Positions 7,791 to 15,586 of a stretch of 64,000 nucleotides of DNA are shown here, piece after piece (the first letter of the stretch is position 1; each line of letters begins with the position of its first letter). The DNA is taken from NCBI RefSeq assembly GCF_023954335.1, contig NZ_JAMLIE010000005.1, forward strand, positions 93,906 to 157,905, written 5' to 3'. This DNA is from Aquamicrobium sp. (GTDB lineage: Bacteria; Pseudomonadota; Alphaproteobacteria; Rhizobiales; Rhizobiaceae). The notes beneath the pieces are model-generated. The model had not been told where the DNA came from and searched no databases. It worked only from the letters and a program-made list of their open reading frames with translations. Position numbers and translations under genes: made by a program.

Positions 7791-8194
7791 TGGTGATCGA
7801 CACCTCCGCGATCGTCGCGATCTTCCTCGACGAGCCGGATGCTCCGGCCTATGGCGAGCGCATCGTCGACGATCCCGTCCGGCTCGTCTCGGCCGCGACG
7901 CTCGTCGAGGCTGCCATGGTCATCGAGAGCCGCTTCGGCGATGCGGGAGGAGCCGAGCTCGATCTGTGGCTGCACCGGACCGGCGCCGAGATCGTGGCCG
8001 TCAGCGCCGAGCACGCGGACCAGGCCCGCCGTGCCTGGCGCCGCTACGGAAAAGGCCGTCACCCGGCCGGCCTCAACTATGGAGACTGCTTCTCCTATGC
8101 GTTGGCGAAGCTGACCGGCGAGCCGCTCCTTTTCAAGGGCGACGACTTCTCGAAAACCGACATCAGCCCGGCATGGGCTCGCGATGAGCGGTAA
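7790..8194 (+). CDS. vapC: VapC-type PIN-domain ribonuclease toxin
   Basis: 134 residues, the usual VapC length. The PIN-domain acidic residues are present: D4 in MVIDTSA, E40 in TLVEAAMVIE, D99 in LNYGDCFSYALA and D118/D119 in LLFKGDDFSKTDI. These bind magnesium for RNA cleavage, so the toxin appears intact. It is coupled to vapB by a TGATG overlap. The downstream integrase gene begins before the vapC stop, so the toxin-antitoxin pair and the recombinase may share one transcript and stabilise the same replicon. Confidence 0.93.
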   Translation: MVIDTSAIVAIFLDEPDAPAYGERIVDDPVRLVSAATLVEAAMVIESRFGDAGGAELDLWLHRTGAEIVAVSAEHADQARRAWRRYGKGRHPAGLNYGDCFSYALAKLTGEPLLFKGDDFSKTDISPAWARDER

Positions 8195-9476
8195 CCGGCT
8201 TCCCACCCCGGACGGCGCGCATGCGCCCCTCCCGGACATGCCCGACATCGTCGACGTGGTGATGGAGATGGGCCGCGCGCCGCGGGAGCCGCCGGCAGAT
8301 GAAGCCGGGGCCCTGCGCCATGGCTCCCCGCCCGCCGGGCGTTCCGTCGAAAGGTCCGCCGGGCCCTCCGATACGCCCGAAGGCGGACCGGATGCTCACC
8401 CTTCGTCGTTCGGAAAGCCGGATCGCTCTCTTTCCGCCGGCGATGGCGACCTCTCCCCTCCCCCGCCGGCCGTCACCGGCGCGCCTGCGCCCGCCCACCT
8501 CGCCGATCTGGCCGAGCGCGCGCGCTTCTATGTCGAGGCGGCGAGCTCGGCCAACACGCGCCGCGCCTATGGCGCCGACTGGAAGCACTTTTCCGGCTGG
8601 TGCCGCAGGCAGGGCCTCGCCCCGATGCCGCCCTCGGCGCAGACGGTCGGGCTCTACATAACCGCCTGCGCCGCCGGCACGGTCTCGGGCGACGGCAAGC
8701 CGAACTCGGTCTCCACCATCGAGCGCAGGCTCTCCTCTCTGTCGTGGAACTATGCCCAGCGCGGCCTCGTCCTCGACCGCAAGGACCGCCACATCGCCAC
8801 CGTCATGGCCGGCATCCGCAACCGTCACGCCGCGCCGCCGCGGCAGAAGGAGGCGATCCTGCCGGAAGACCTGATCGCGATGCTGGAAACGCTCGATCGC
8901 GGAACCTTACGCGGCCTGCGCGACCGCGCCATGCTGCTCCTCGGTTTCGCCGGGGCCCTGCGCCGCTCCGAGATCGTCGGCCTCGACGTCGGCCGCGACC
9001 AGACCGAGGACGGGCGCGGCTGGGTCGAGATCCTCGACAAGGGCGCCCTCGTCACCCTGCGCGGCAAGACCGGCTGGCGCGAGGTCGAGATCGGGCGCGG
9101 CTCGTCGGACATGACCTGCCCCGTCGTCGCGCTCGAGACCTGGCTGCATTTCGCCCGCCTCGGCCACGGCCCGCTGTTCCGCCGCGTCACCGGGCAAGGC
9201 AGGAAGGTCGGCGCCGAGCGGCTCAACGCCCAGGAGGTCGCCCGCCTCGTCAAGCGCGCGGCGCTCGCCGCCGGCGTGCGCGGCGACGTGGCCGAGGGCC
9301 GGCGGGCCGGCCTGTTCGCCGGGCACTCGCTGCGCGCCGGCCTTGCCTCCTCGGCCGAGGTCGAGGAGCGCTACGTCCAGAAGCAGCTCGGCCACGCCTC
9401 GGCCGAGATGACCCGCAAATACCAGCGCCGCCGCGACCGCTTCCGCGTCAACCTCACAAAGGCGGCCGGGCTCTGA
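8184..9476 (+). CDS. Tyrosine recombinase/integrase
   Basis: 430 residues. Residues 1-100 are Pro/Gly/Asp-rich and probably disordered. The SAM-like core-binding domain runs from about 106 to 215 (AERARFYVEAASSANTRRAY). The catalytic domain has all expected residues: R260 or R261 in GALRRSEI, K295 in GKTGW, H381 and R384 in HSLRAG, H404 in QLGHAS and Y413 in RKYQRRRDRF. It should therefore be active in site-specific recombination. The ATG at 8184 overlaps the end of vapC by 11 nt. Beside a repABC cassette, it could resolve plasmid multimers or have brought in the vapBC module; no att sites were identified. Confidence 0.88.
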   Translation: MSGNRLPTPDGAHAPLPDMPDIVDVVMEMGRAPREPPADEAGALRHGSPPAGRSVERSAGPSDTPEGGPDAHPSSFGKPDRSLSAGDGDLSPPPPAVTGAPAPAHLADLAERARFYVEAASSANTRRAYGADWKHFSGWCRRQGLAPMPPSAQTVGLYITACAAGTVSGDGKPNSVSTIERRLSSLSWNYAQRGLVLDRKDRHIATVMAGIRNRHAAPPRQKEAILPEDLIAMLETLDRGTLRGLRDRAMLLLGFAGALRRSEIVGLDVGRDQTEDGRGWVEILDKGALVTLRGKTGWREVEIGRGSSDMTCPVVALETWLHFARLGHGPLFRRVTGQGRKVGAERLNAQEVARLVKRAALAAGVRGDVAEGRRAGLFAGHSLRAGLASSAEVEERYVQKQLGHASAEMTRKYQRRRDRFRVNLTKAAGL

Positions 9477-9612
9477 CGAGCCCCCTGCCCGCCGCGGCCC
9501 TCTCCGGCGCTGCCGAAGGGCGAAACGACCCATCGACGCCGTGAATCGGTGGATGCCGACCGATTCAGGAAATGCGTTGGACGGTGGCCCGAGACGCCGG
9601 CACCCTGCGCCG

Positions 9613-9852
9613 ATGGATCGTCCGTCCCTCCTGCTTCACCGCATCGACCCGGCGCGCAACATGGCGCGCTATTTTGCGCTCGCCATCGAGCCGACGCTGT
9701 TCGGCGACCACGCCGTCATCCGCAGCTGGGGCCGGCTCGGCACGCAGGGCCGCCAGATGATCGAGCTCCACGCAGAAGCGGCCTCGGCGCGCGCCGCCTT
9801 CGCCCGCCATGCCGGGTCGAAGCGACGGCGCGGCTACGTCCCGGCCGGATGA
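9613..9852 (+). CDS. WGR domain-containing small protein
   Basis: 79 residues from ATG 9613 (an in-frame upstream start adds an unlikely Pro/Arg-rich lead). The sequence contains the WGR-domain core: ARNMARYFALAIEPTLFGDH, then VIRSWGRLGTQGRQM and a helix EAASARAAFARHAGSKRRRG. Stand-alone WGR proteins are common beside integrases and plasmid genes in alphaproteobacteria. WGR domains bind nucleic acid in PARP and MolR proteins; the role of the single-domain form is unknown. It follows the integrase after 136 nt on the same strand. Confidence 0.8.
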   Translation: MDRPSLLLHRIDPARNMARYFALAIEPTLFGDHAVIRSWGRLGTQGRQMIELHAEAASARAAFARHAGSKRRRGYVPAG

Positions 9853-9961
9853 GACGTCCACCGCAATCCCTCCGCGCCGAGAAGGACTGTTCACCGTCCG
9901 CACGGTGCGGAGCGGCCGATTGTGCCCTATCTAGGGGAAAACCCATCGACGGATCTTTCCC

Positions 9962-10984
9962 ATGAAGAACATCGGCTTCCTGTCCTTCGGCCACTGGACC
10001 CCTTCGCCGCATTCGCAGACACGTTCGGCCGCCGACGCGCTCATCCAGTCCATCGAGCTGTCGGTCGCCGCCGAGGAGCTGGGCGCGGACGGCGCTTACT
10101 TCCGCGTCCATCACTTCGCCCGCCAGCTCGCCTCGCCCTTCCCGCTGCTGGCGGCTGTCGGCGCGCGCACGAAAAGGATCGAGATCGGCACCGCCGTCAT
10201 CGACATGCGCTACGAGAACCCGCTCTACATGGCCGAGGACGCGGGCGCGGCCGACCTGATCGCCGGCGGCCGGCTCCAGCTCGGCATCAGCCGCGGCTCG
10301 CCCGAGCAGGTGGTCGACGGCTGGCGCTATTTCGGCTACGCGCCCGAGGAGGGCAGAAACGACGCCGACATGGCGCGCAGCCATGCCGAGGTCTTCCTCG
10401 ACGTGCTGCGCGGCGAAGGCTTCGCCGAGCCGAACCCGCAGCCGATGTTCCCGAATCCGCCCGGCCTGCTGCGGGTCGAGCCGCATTCGCCCGGCCTTCG
10501 CGAGCGCATCTGGTGGGGCGCGGCGACCAACGCCACCGCGGTCTGGGCCGCGCAGCTCGGCATGAACCTGCAAAGCTCGACCCTGAAATTCGACGAGACG
10601 GGCGAGCCGTTCCACGTCCAGCAGGCGCAGCAGATCCGCGCCTATCGCGAAGCATGGAAGGAGGCCGGGCACGAACGGGAGCCGCGCGTCTCGGTCAGCC
10701 GCTCGATCTTCGCCCTGATGGACGACCGCGACCGGATGTATTTCGGCCAGGGCCGGCCCGACCAGGACAAGATCGGCTTCATCGAGGCCGGCACGCGGGC
10801 GATCTTCGGCCGCAATTATGCCGGCGAGCCGGACGCGCTGATCCGGGAGCTGGCGCACGACGAGGCGATCGCCGAGGCCGACACGCTGCTGCTGACCGTG
10901 CCGAACCAGCTCGGCGTCGACTACAACGCCCACGTCATCGAGGCGATCCTGAAGCACGTCGCTCCCGCCCTCGGCTGGCGCTGA
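9962..10984 (+). CDS. LLM class flavin-dependent oxidoreductase
   Basis: 340 residues with a luciferase-like monooxygenase (TIM barrel) pattern: MKNIGFLSFGHW at the first strand, GADGAYFRVHHFARQLASPFPLLAAVGARTKRIEIGTAVI around residues 42-80 and AEDAGAADLIAGGRLQLGISRGSPEQ around 90-115. These enzymes use FMNH2 or F420 with oxygen to oxidise small organics. No flavin reductase is adjacent. It stands alone between the WGR gene and the rep cassette, followed by a GC-rich hairpin, and its substrate cannot be inferred. Confidence 0.9.
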   Translation: MKNIGFLSFGHWTPSPHSQTRSAADALIQSIELSVAAEELGADGAYFRVHHFARQLASPFPLLAAVGARTKRIEIGTAVIDMRYENPLYMAEDAGAADLIAGGRLQLGISRGSPEQVVDGWRYFGYAPEEGRNDADMARSHAEVFLDVLRGEGFAEPNPQPMFPNPPGLLRVEPHSPGLRERIWWGAATNATAVWAAQLGMNLQSSTLKFDETGEPFHVQQAQQIRAYREAWKEAGHEREPRVSVSRSIFALMDDRDRMYFGQGRPDQDKIGFIEAGTRAIFGRNYAGEPDALIRELAHDEAIAEADTLLLTVPNQLGVDYNAHVIEAILKHVAPALGWR

Positions 10985-10995
10985 CACCAAGCCTT

Positions 10996-11031
10996 CGGCC
11001 GCATCCGTCTGCCATCGCGCGGATGCGGCCG
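10996..11031. terminator. Strong 12-bp hairpin between convergent oxidoreductase and repC genes
   Basis: Perfect arms CGGCCGCATCCG (10996-11007) and CGGATGCGGCCG (11020-11031) separated by 12 nt, located between the stop of the LLM gene and the stop of repC. It lacks a T-tract on either strand, so a bidirectional terminator is likely but not certain. Confidence 0.6.
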
Positions 11032-11075
11032 GAGTTCCGGCGTCGGGACGCCCGCGCATCGCCCGCCCCGGCCTC

Positions 11076-12350
11076 TCATCCCCCATCCCGGTCGCGCTCC
11101 AGCGCCGCCAGCATCGGCCGCAGCGAGAACTGGCCGTTTTCGGCCCGCGCCGTCAGCGCCCGCAGATACCCGCCCGGCGCGCGGATGACATCGGCCCGTT
11201 CGAGAATGGCGGCGACCACTGCCGCCGCGACATGATCGCCCATCGCCTCGCGCGCCTTCGCCCAGGCATCGGGCGAGATGCCGAGCATCGAGCGCACCAG
11301 TCCGGCGGTGATGAGGACATCCTTCCAGCTCGAAATGCCGTCGCGGGCATAAGGTTCGAGCGCCGGGCAGACCGAAAGCAGGTAGTTGAGCGCCACCGGC
11401 TCGCCCTTCGTTTCCGGCGCACGGCCGTCCGGCCTCGCGCTTTCGCCGTCCGCCTGCCCCCTTTCGTCTTCTCCTGCCGTCCGCTTCCCGGGTTCGCGCG
11501 CCGGCTTCAGCTCTTTTTCTGAGCTATTTTCAAAGTGGTGGTCTGGATTTGAATTCTGATACTGCCGCTCAGAACCGGCGTCATTGCCGCTCATTTCCTG
11601 TTCCGAGAGAGAGTTGAGATAGGCATCCTCGACCTCGGCGCGCAGCCGCACCAGCGCGCCGCGACGCTCGATGAGAAGCTCCCTCGCCGCCTGGCGCGGC
11701 AGACGCCGGGCAAGCGGCATCAGGCGCAGCGAAAAACCCTCCCAGTCGCCGGCGCGCTTCTCGGCAAGGCCGGCCTCGACGATCTTCATCGTGTCGCGCA
11801 GATGGACGGTGATCTCGCCGCGCAGGCGCTGGCAGGCCCGGGCCTCGGCCCGCGCCGCCTCGGCCGCCTGGTGGATGCCGGCGGCGGCCAGCGCCAGCGG
11901 CGACAGGTCGAAGCCGAAGGCGCTCTCGATGCCGCCACGGGCATCGCGCCGGCAGTAGCGCTTGCCGTTGGGGCTGTCGCAGCGCAGGATCAGCCCGGCC
12001 TCGACCAGCGCCGCGATGTGCCGGCGCAGCGTGGCGTCGGCCATGCCGCGGCTGCGCAGCGAAAGCTCGGCATTGGAGGGGAACACCACCACCGGCTCCG
12101 TCCCGTCGAGCTCGCGCTCGGGGTGGAAGCTCAGCAGCGCCTCCAGCACCGTGATCGTGCGGTCCGACAGGTTGAAGGCCGCCCGCGCCTCGCACAGCGC
12201 GCGGATGAGCTGCCACTTGTCGGCCCGGCCCGTGTCGTTGCCGCCTTCGCCGAGCTCCGTGCGCCGCCTGTCGATGGCCTCGCGTTGCAGGAATGAGGAC
12301 GCACGAACCCGTGCGCCGCCGAATGGCGTCGTCGCAAAACGCTCCGTCAT
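11076..12350 (-). CDS. repC: Plasmid replication initiator RepC
   Basis: 424 residues from the ATG at 12350, preceded by GAGGTGA; an in-frame GTG eight codons upstream is less likely. The N-terminal half matches RepC of repABC replicons: TTPFGGARV, ADKWQLIRALCEARAAFNLSDR, TITVLEALLSFHP, VVFPSNAELSLRSRGMADAT and LRRHIAALVEAGLILRCDSPNGKRY, a winged-helix DNA-binding region. The C-terminal half (about 335-424) is conserved (LLSVCPALEPYARDGISSWK). The middle (about 260-330) is a charged linker encoded by an AT-rich stretch, where repABC origins normally reside. RepC initiates replication and is controlled by the antisense RNA upstream of its start. Confidence 0.95.
   Translation of the reverse strand: MTERFATTPFGGARVRASSFLQREAIDRRRTELGEGGNDTGRADKWQLIRALCEARAAFNLSDRTITVLEALLSFHPERELDGTEPVVVFPSNAELSLRSRGMADATLRRHIAALVEAGLILRCDSPNGKRYCRRDARGGIESAFGFDLSPLALAAAGIHQAAEAARAEARACQRLRGEITVHLRDTMKIVEAGLAEKRAGDWEGFSLRLMPLARRLPRQAARELLIERRGALVRLRAEVEDAYLNSLSEQEMSGNDAGSERQYQNSNPDHHFENSSEKELKPAREPGKRTAGEDERGQADGESARPDGRAPETKGEPVALNYLLSVCPALEPYARDGISSWKDVLITAGLVRSMLGISPDAWAKAREAMGDHVAAAVVAAILERADVIRAPGGYLRALTARAENGQFSLRPMLAALERDRDGG
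11508..11566. other. Candidate replication origin (oriV) in AT-rich stretch within repC
   Basis: Within the repC linker the base composition drops sharply, with runs such as GCTCTTTTTCTGAGC and GGTCTGGATTTGAATTC, in an otherwise very GC-rich gene. In characterised repABC plasmids the origin lies in a comparable AT-rich segment inside repC. The boundaries given are those of the visible AT-rich patch; origin function is inferred. Confidence 0.5.
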
Positions 12351-12439
12351 TGTCGTCACCTCGTTGCGAGGCACAGAAATCCGTGGCCGGGACGCGCCGA
12401 CGCCTTGACAGGACGACTCGGAAGTGATTCTTTCAAATT

Positions 12440-12489
12440 GCTACATCGAAAGGGGCTTCCGGAATGGCGACGTTCTGGGGGCCTTTTTT
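12440..12489 (+). ncRNA. incA: ctRNA (IncA-type antisense RNA) in the repB-repC gap
   Basis: In repABC replicons a small antisense RNA of about 50-60 nt, encoded opposite the repB-repC leader, limits repC expression and determines incompatibility. Here the + strand has TTGACA at 12405-12410, a weak -10 about 17 nt later near 12428-12433, and a strong intrinsic terminator ending at 12489. This predicts a transcript of roughly 50 nt, in the known size range. The start is estimated from promoter spacing only. Confidence 0.72.
12449..12489 (+). terminator. Intrinsic terminator of the ctRNA
   Basis: Arms AAAGGGGCTTCCGGAA (12449-12464) and TTCTGGGGGCCTTTTT (12473-12488) pair over 16 positions with an 8-nt loop, using several G-U pairs, followed by the end of a T6 run. 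The G-U pairs would become A-C mismatches in a minus-strand RNA, so the structure is suited to the rightward transcript. Confidence 0.8.
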
Positions 12490-12578
12490 CTTGCCTGCTT
12501 CTCCGTTTCTGGTTTCTTCCCTACGCAGAACGCTTCACTCGAACCGGCCGGACGGGTGAACGCCCCGCCGGCAAACCC

Positions 12579-13658
12579 TTATTCCTTCGTATTCTTGACA
12601 GTCCCCTGCCCGCCCCCCTGGCCACCGGTGAAGGCGGCATGGAGATCGGGCAGCCGCGCCGCGACATAGTCGGCGAACCCTTCGCCCGCGCTTTCGGGGA
12701 TCGTCAGCTTCGCCGCACGCCCGGCCCGGGCGAGCTCGGCGATCGCCTGCCCGTCCGCGCCGGCGATCCGCCGTGCCTTGCCGGCAGCCTGCGGCGCGCG
12801 CCCGCGCGCGGAAGCGCTCAGCCGATCGAACAGGCGCTGGAAGCGCGTGTCGCTGTCGGCGGCGCGGAAATCGGCCGCGGCCATCTCGTCATTGGCGAGG
12901 CCCGACCTGTCCGCGGCCAGCAGCGCACCGAGCGCCATCCAGCGCGGCCGGCCGGCCCGCGGCGCCGGGCCGATGGCGCGCGCGACATGGCGCGGCACCG
13001 CCTCGGCCACCTGCAGCAGCCGCGTCATCTCCGACTTGTGGACGGCGAGCGCCGCCTGCACCGTCGCCCGGTCGAAGCCGTGACCGAGCAGCGTGCGGGC
13101 GAACAGCGCCCGCTCGATGAAGCTCAGCGCCCGGCGCTCGGCGTTCTCCTTGCCCTGGGCGAGGACGAGCGCGGCATCGTCGAGCGCCTTGACCACCGCC
13201 CGCACCGGCCGCCCCAGCGCCCGCGCCGCCTCGACGCGGCGATGGCCGTAGGCGATCTGGTAGAGGCCGCGCGCGGCCTTCCCGGCGTCGGCATGCGGGC
13301 GCAGCAGCACCGGCACCTGCTGGCCGTGCGCGGCGATGCTTGCCTTCAGCGCCTCGAAATCGGGATCGTCGGCCTCAGCCTTGCTCAGCCGGTCGGCGAA
13401 GGGCGACGGCTCGACCAGCGCCGGGTCGATCTCGACCACCCGTTCGCCGGCGGCGAGCGTCTCGCGCAGGCGCCGCGCCTCGTCGGCCTCCTGCGACAGC
13501 GTGCCGAGCGACAGGCCCATCGCCTTGACCGCGGCCGAGGACGCCCGCTTCGGCGGTTCGGCCGCGCCCGAAGAAGACGCCGGGGCGGTCGCCGGCGGCG
13601 CGGCCTCTGCGCCCTGTCCGCCGAGCAGCGACCGCAGCCTGTCCTTGCGCGTGTTCAT
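12579..13658 (-). CDS. repB: Plasmid partitioning protein RepB (ParB family)
   Basis: 359 residues from an ATG at 13658 (MNTRKDRLRSLLGG, typical RepB N-terminus). After a low-complexity region and the helical AMGLSLGTLSQEADEARRL, the ParB-like nuclease-fold segment appears at about 75-150: IDPALVEPSPFADRL, FEALKASIAAHGQQVPVLLRPH, YQIAYGHRRVEAARALG. It is followed by helix-turn-helix KENAERRALSFIERALFARTLLGHGFDRATVQAALAVHKSEMTRLL-type sequence. RepB binds parS palindromes and, with RepA, segregates the replicon. It lies between repA and repC in the canonical order. Confidence 0.94.
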   Translation of the reverse strand: MNTRKDRLRSLLGGQGAEAAPPATAPASSSGAAEPPKRASSAAVKAMGLSLGTLSQEADEARRLRETLAAGERVVEIDPALVEPSPFADRLSKAEADDPDFEALKASIAAHGQQVPVLLRPHADAGKAARGLYQIAYGHRRVEAARALGRPVRAVVKALDDAALVLAQGKENAERRALSFIERALFARTLLGHGFDRATVQAALAVHKSEMTRLLQVAEAVPRHVARAIGPAPRAGRPRWMALGALLAADRSGLANDEMAAADFRAADSDTRFQRLFDRLSASARGRAPQAAGKARRIAGADGQAIAELARAGRAAKLTIPESAGEGFADYVAARLPDLHAAFTGGQGGGQGTVKNTKE

Positions 13659-13753
13659 GGCCCTCTCCCCGTCGATTCGTCCTGCGACGAGGATGACCCG
13701 GAAACCGGGGGACGTGGATAGACCGGCCGCGACGAATGCGCCGGCGAAGGCCG

Positions 13754-13769
13754 GTTGACAACTGTCAAC
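13754..13769. other. parS-type partition site in the repA-repB gap
   Basis: The 16-bp palindrome GTTGACAACTGTCAAC has 7-bp perfect arms and fits the repABC parS form, GTT at one end and AAC at the other. A second near-identical copy lies upstream of repA (15261-15276), and none was seen elsewhere in the window. RepB is the expected ligand. Confidence 0.8.
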
Positions 13770-13788
13770 GGGGAAGGGGAACGGACGC

Positions 13789-15003
13789 TCATGCCCTGCG
13801 CCCCCACGACTGGGCCATCAGCGCCTCGATCTCGGCGTTGACGGCGTTCAGCGCCTCATAGGCGCGGTCATAGGTGGCGCGGTTGAAGTTCTCGCGCCCG
13901 ACCTCGTAGAGCGTCTGCTTGCTCAGGCCGGCATCGGAGATCGCCGTCGACTTCAGCATCGGCGCAGTCAGCACCCGCTCGCCGAACTGGGTGCGCAGGA
14001 AGCCGGCGATCTGCGTCTGCGGCCCGTCATTCGGCTCGTAGCGGGTGATGAGATAGCGCAGGAAATCGAAGTTCAGCGCCCCGCCCGCCTCGCGCACCAC
14101 CGAGAGCAGATCGGCGGTCATGAAGAGGAACTGGCTCATCGAGGCGACGTCGAGCATCTGCGGATGCACGGTGACGACGACCGAGGTGGCGGCACACAGC
14201 GCCGACAGCGTCAGATAGCCGAGCTGCGGCGGGCAGTCGATGACGACGACGTCGTAGTTCGCCTCGACCGACAGGATCGCCTGCTGGACGCGGGCGAAGA
14301 ACAGGTCGCCCCCAGTCTCGGCCCGCCGCACCAGATGCTGCGGCGTCGTGTGCTCGAACTCCTGCAATTCGAGATTGCCGGGAACGATGTCGAGCCCGTC
14401 GAAATAGGTCGGCCGGATCACGGAGGCGAGCGCCACCCGCTCCTCGTCGTAGCGGATCGCGCCGTAGAGCGTGTCGTTGCCGGAAAGATCGAGCTCCGGC
14501 TGGTAGCCGAACAACGCCGACAGCGACGCCTGCGGGTCGAGGTCGACCGCGAGCGTGCGATAGCCCTGCAAGGCGAGATATTGCGCCAGATGCGCGGCGG
14601 TCGTGGTCTTGCCCGAGCCGCCCTTGAAATTGGTGATGGCGATGACCTGGAGGTGCTCGCCCGGCTGGCGGTGCCTGATGTAGTGCCGCGCCTTGGCCCC
14701 GCCCTGGGCGGCGAGATGCCGGCGCAGCGCGTTGACGTCGGCGAGGCTGTAGAGCCGGCGCCCGCCGGCGCCGATCTCGGGGGAGGGGCCTTCGCCGGAA
14801 ATCGACAGCTGGCGCAGATAGCCGTCGCTGACGCCGATCAGCTTCGCCGCCTCGCCGCTGGTGAAGGGGCGCAGCGTCTTCTGGGCGCTCGGCGGGAACA
14901 GCCGCCCGCGCAGCGCCGCGAGCTGCGCCGACAGGACCTGCGCATCGCTGGCGATCTGCCGGTCTGCCGGCTCCGCAACGGTCTCTTTCGCTTTCACCAG
15001 CAT
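13789..15003 (-). CDS. repA: Plasmid partitioning protein RepA (ParA-type ATPase)
   Basis: 404 residues from ATG 15003, preceded by a GGGACGGGA stretch; longer in-frame starts (15024, 15069) are possible but exceed the usual length. An N-terminal MerR-like DNA-binding region is visible (RPFTSGEAAKLIGVSDGYLR, RRLYSLADVNALR). The deviant Walker A is KGGSGKTT at 127-134, followed by LAVDLDPQASLSALFGYQPE and VVIDCPPQLGYLTLSAL. RepA is the partition motor and represses its own operon. It heads the repABC operon, with palindromes and a parS site upstream. Confidence 0.95.
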   Translation of the reverse strand: MLVKAKETVAEPADRQIASDAQVLSAQLAALRGRLFPPSAQKTLRPFTSGEAAKLIGVSDGYLRQLSISGEGPSPEIGAGGRRLYSLADVNALRRHLAAQGGAKARHYIRHRQPGEHLQVIAITNFKGGSGKTTTAAHLAQYLALQGYRTLAVDLDPQASLSALFGYQPELDLSGNDTLYGAIRYDEERVALASVIRPTYFDGLDIVPGNLELQEFEHTTPQHLVRRAETGGDLFFARVQQAILSVEANYDVVVIDCPPQLGYLTLSALCAATSVVVTVHPQMLDVASMSQFLFMTADLLSVVREAGGALNFDFLRYLITRYEPNDGPQTQIAGFLRTQFGERVLTAPMLKSTAISDAGLSKQTLYEVGRENFNRATYDRAYEALNAVNAEIEALMAQSWGRRA

Positions 15004-15161
15004 TCCCGTCCCATCATTCCGCATGCGCGGCCCGCATAACCACCGTGGGCCACGGCCGAACGGCCGCACCCGACTCAGTGCATGGCATCAATTCTACGCA
15101 ACTTCACCGAAACTGACAGTACCGGCCGCGAGTAACGGAAAAAGCCGCGTGTTCCGGTCTT

Positions 15162-15227
15162 CAGCGTAGATACGCTGGGCGAGAAGGCGATTCCTGTCAA
15201 GCAAAAGAGGGTTAACGCAAATTAACC
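15162..15227. promoter_or_regulatory. Two palindromes upstream of repA, candidate RepA operators
   Basis: The first is CAGCGTAGATACGCTG (15162-15177, 7-bp arms with a 2-bp centre). The second is GGTTAA/TTAACC (15210-15215 and 15222-15227) with a 6-bp spacer. Both are within 230 nt upstream of the repA start, where RepA autoregulation occurs in characterised repABC operons. Which one RepA binds is unknown. Confidence 0.5.
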
Positions 15228-15260
15228 TTTCTGCAACTTCTTACACCGCGGAAGGGCGCG

Positions 15261-15276
15261 GTTGACACCTGTCAAC
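15261..15276. other. parS-type partition site upstream of repA
   Basis: GTTGACACCTGTCAAC, with the same 7-bp arms as the 13754 copy and a different central base pair. It lies about 260 nt upstream of repA. Multiple parS copies flanking repA are common in repABC replicons. Confidence 0.78.
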
Positions 15277-15586
15277 GGCCGCGGCGAGGGGGAGCGATCG
15301 GCCTCTAAATGCAATCGCTCCTTTCGCGGCCGCTGCCCCGCGGCAACGGTTGCCACGCGATACGGGCTTGTATGGAGCCGGGCATCCGCGACCGGCGGCG
15401 GAGGGAAGGGGAGGGGCAGCGATTCGACAGCTTGTCCGCAAACCGCGCCGGGCACACCGCCGTCGTCCTCGGCCTTGTGCCGGGAATCAGATCGCCGATT
15501 TGCAGATTGCAGATGCTCAGGGGAGGGGGCTTTGGATCATCGCCGTCAGTCCGGGGCTTTTTTCCGCAGGAGCTTCGCCCAGGCGC
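15277..15586. other. 310-nt intergenic stretch upstream of the rep operon, no gene seen
   Basis: No coding frame with a recognisable product was found between the upstream parS and the end of hipA. A weak GC-rich inverted sequence near 15468-15485 (TCCTCGGC...GCCGGGA) could be a degraded intergenic palindromic repeat, but the match is too poor to assign. Confidence 0.4.

Noticed and set aside
15261..15276. TTGACA inside the parS palindrome as the repA promoter -35
   Set aside because: No acceptable -10 hexamer was found at 16-18 nt on the minus strand, and the sequence is better explained as parS.
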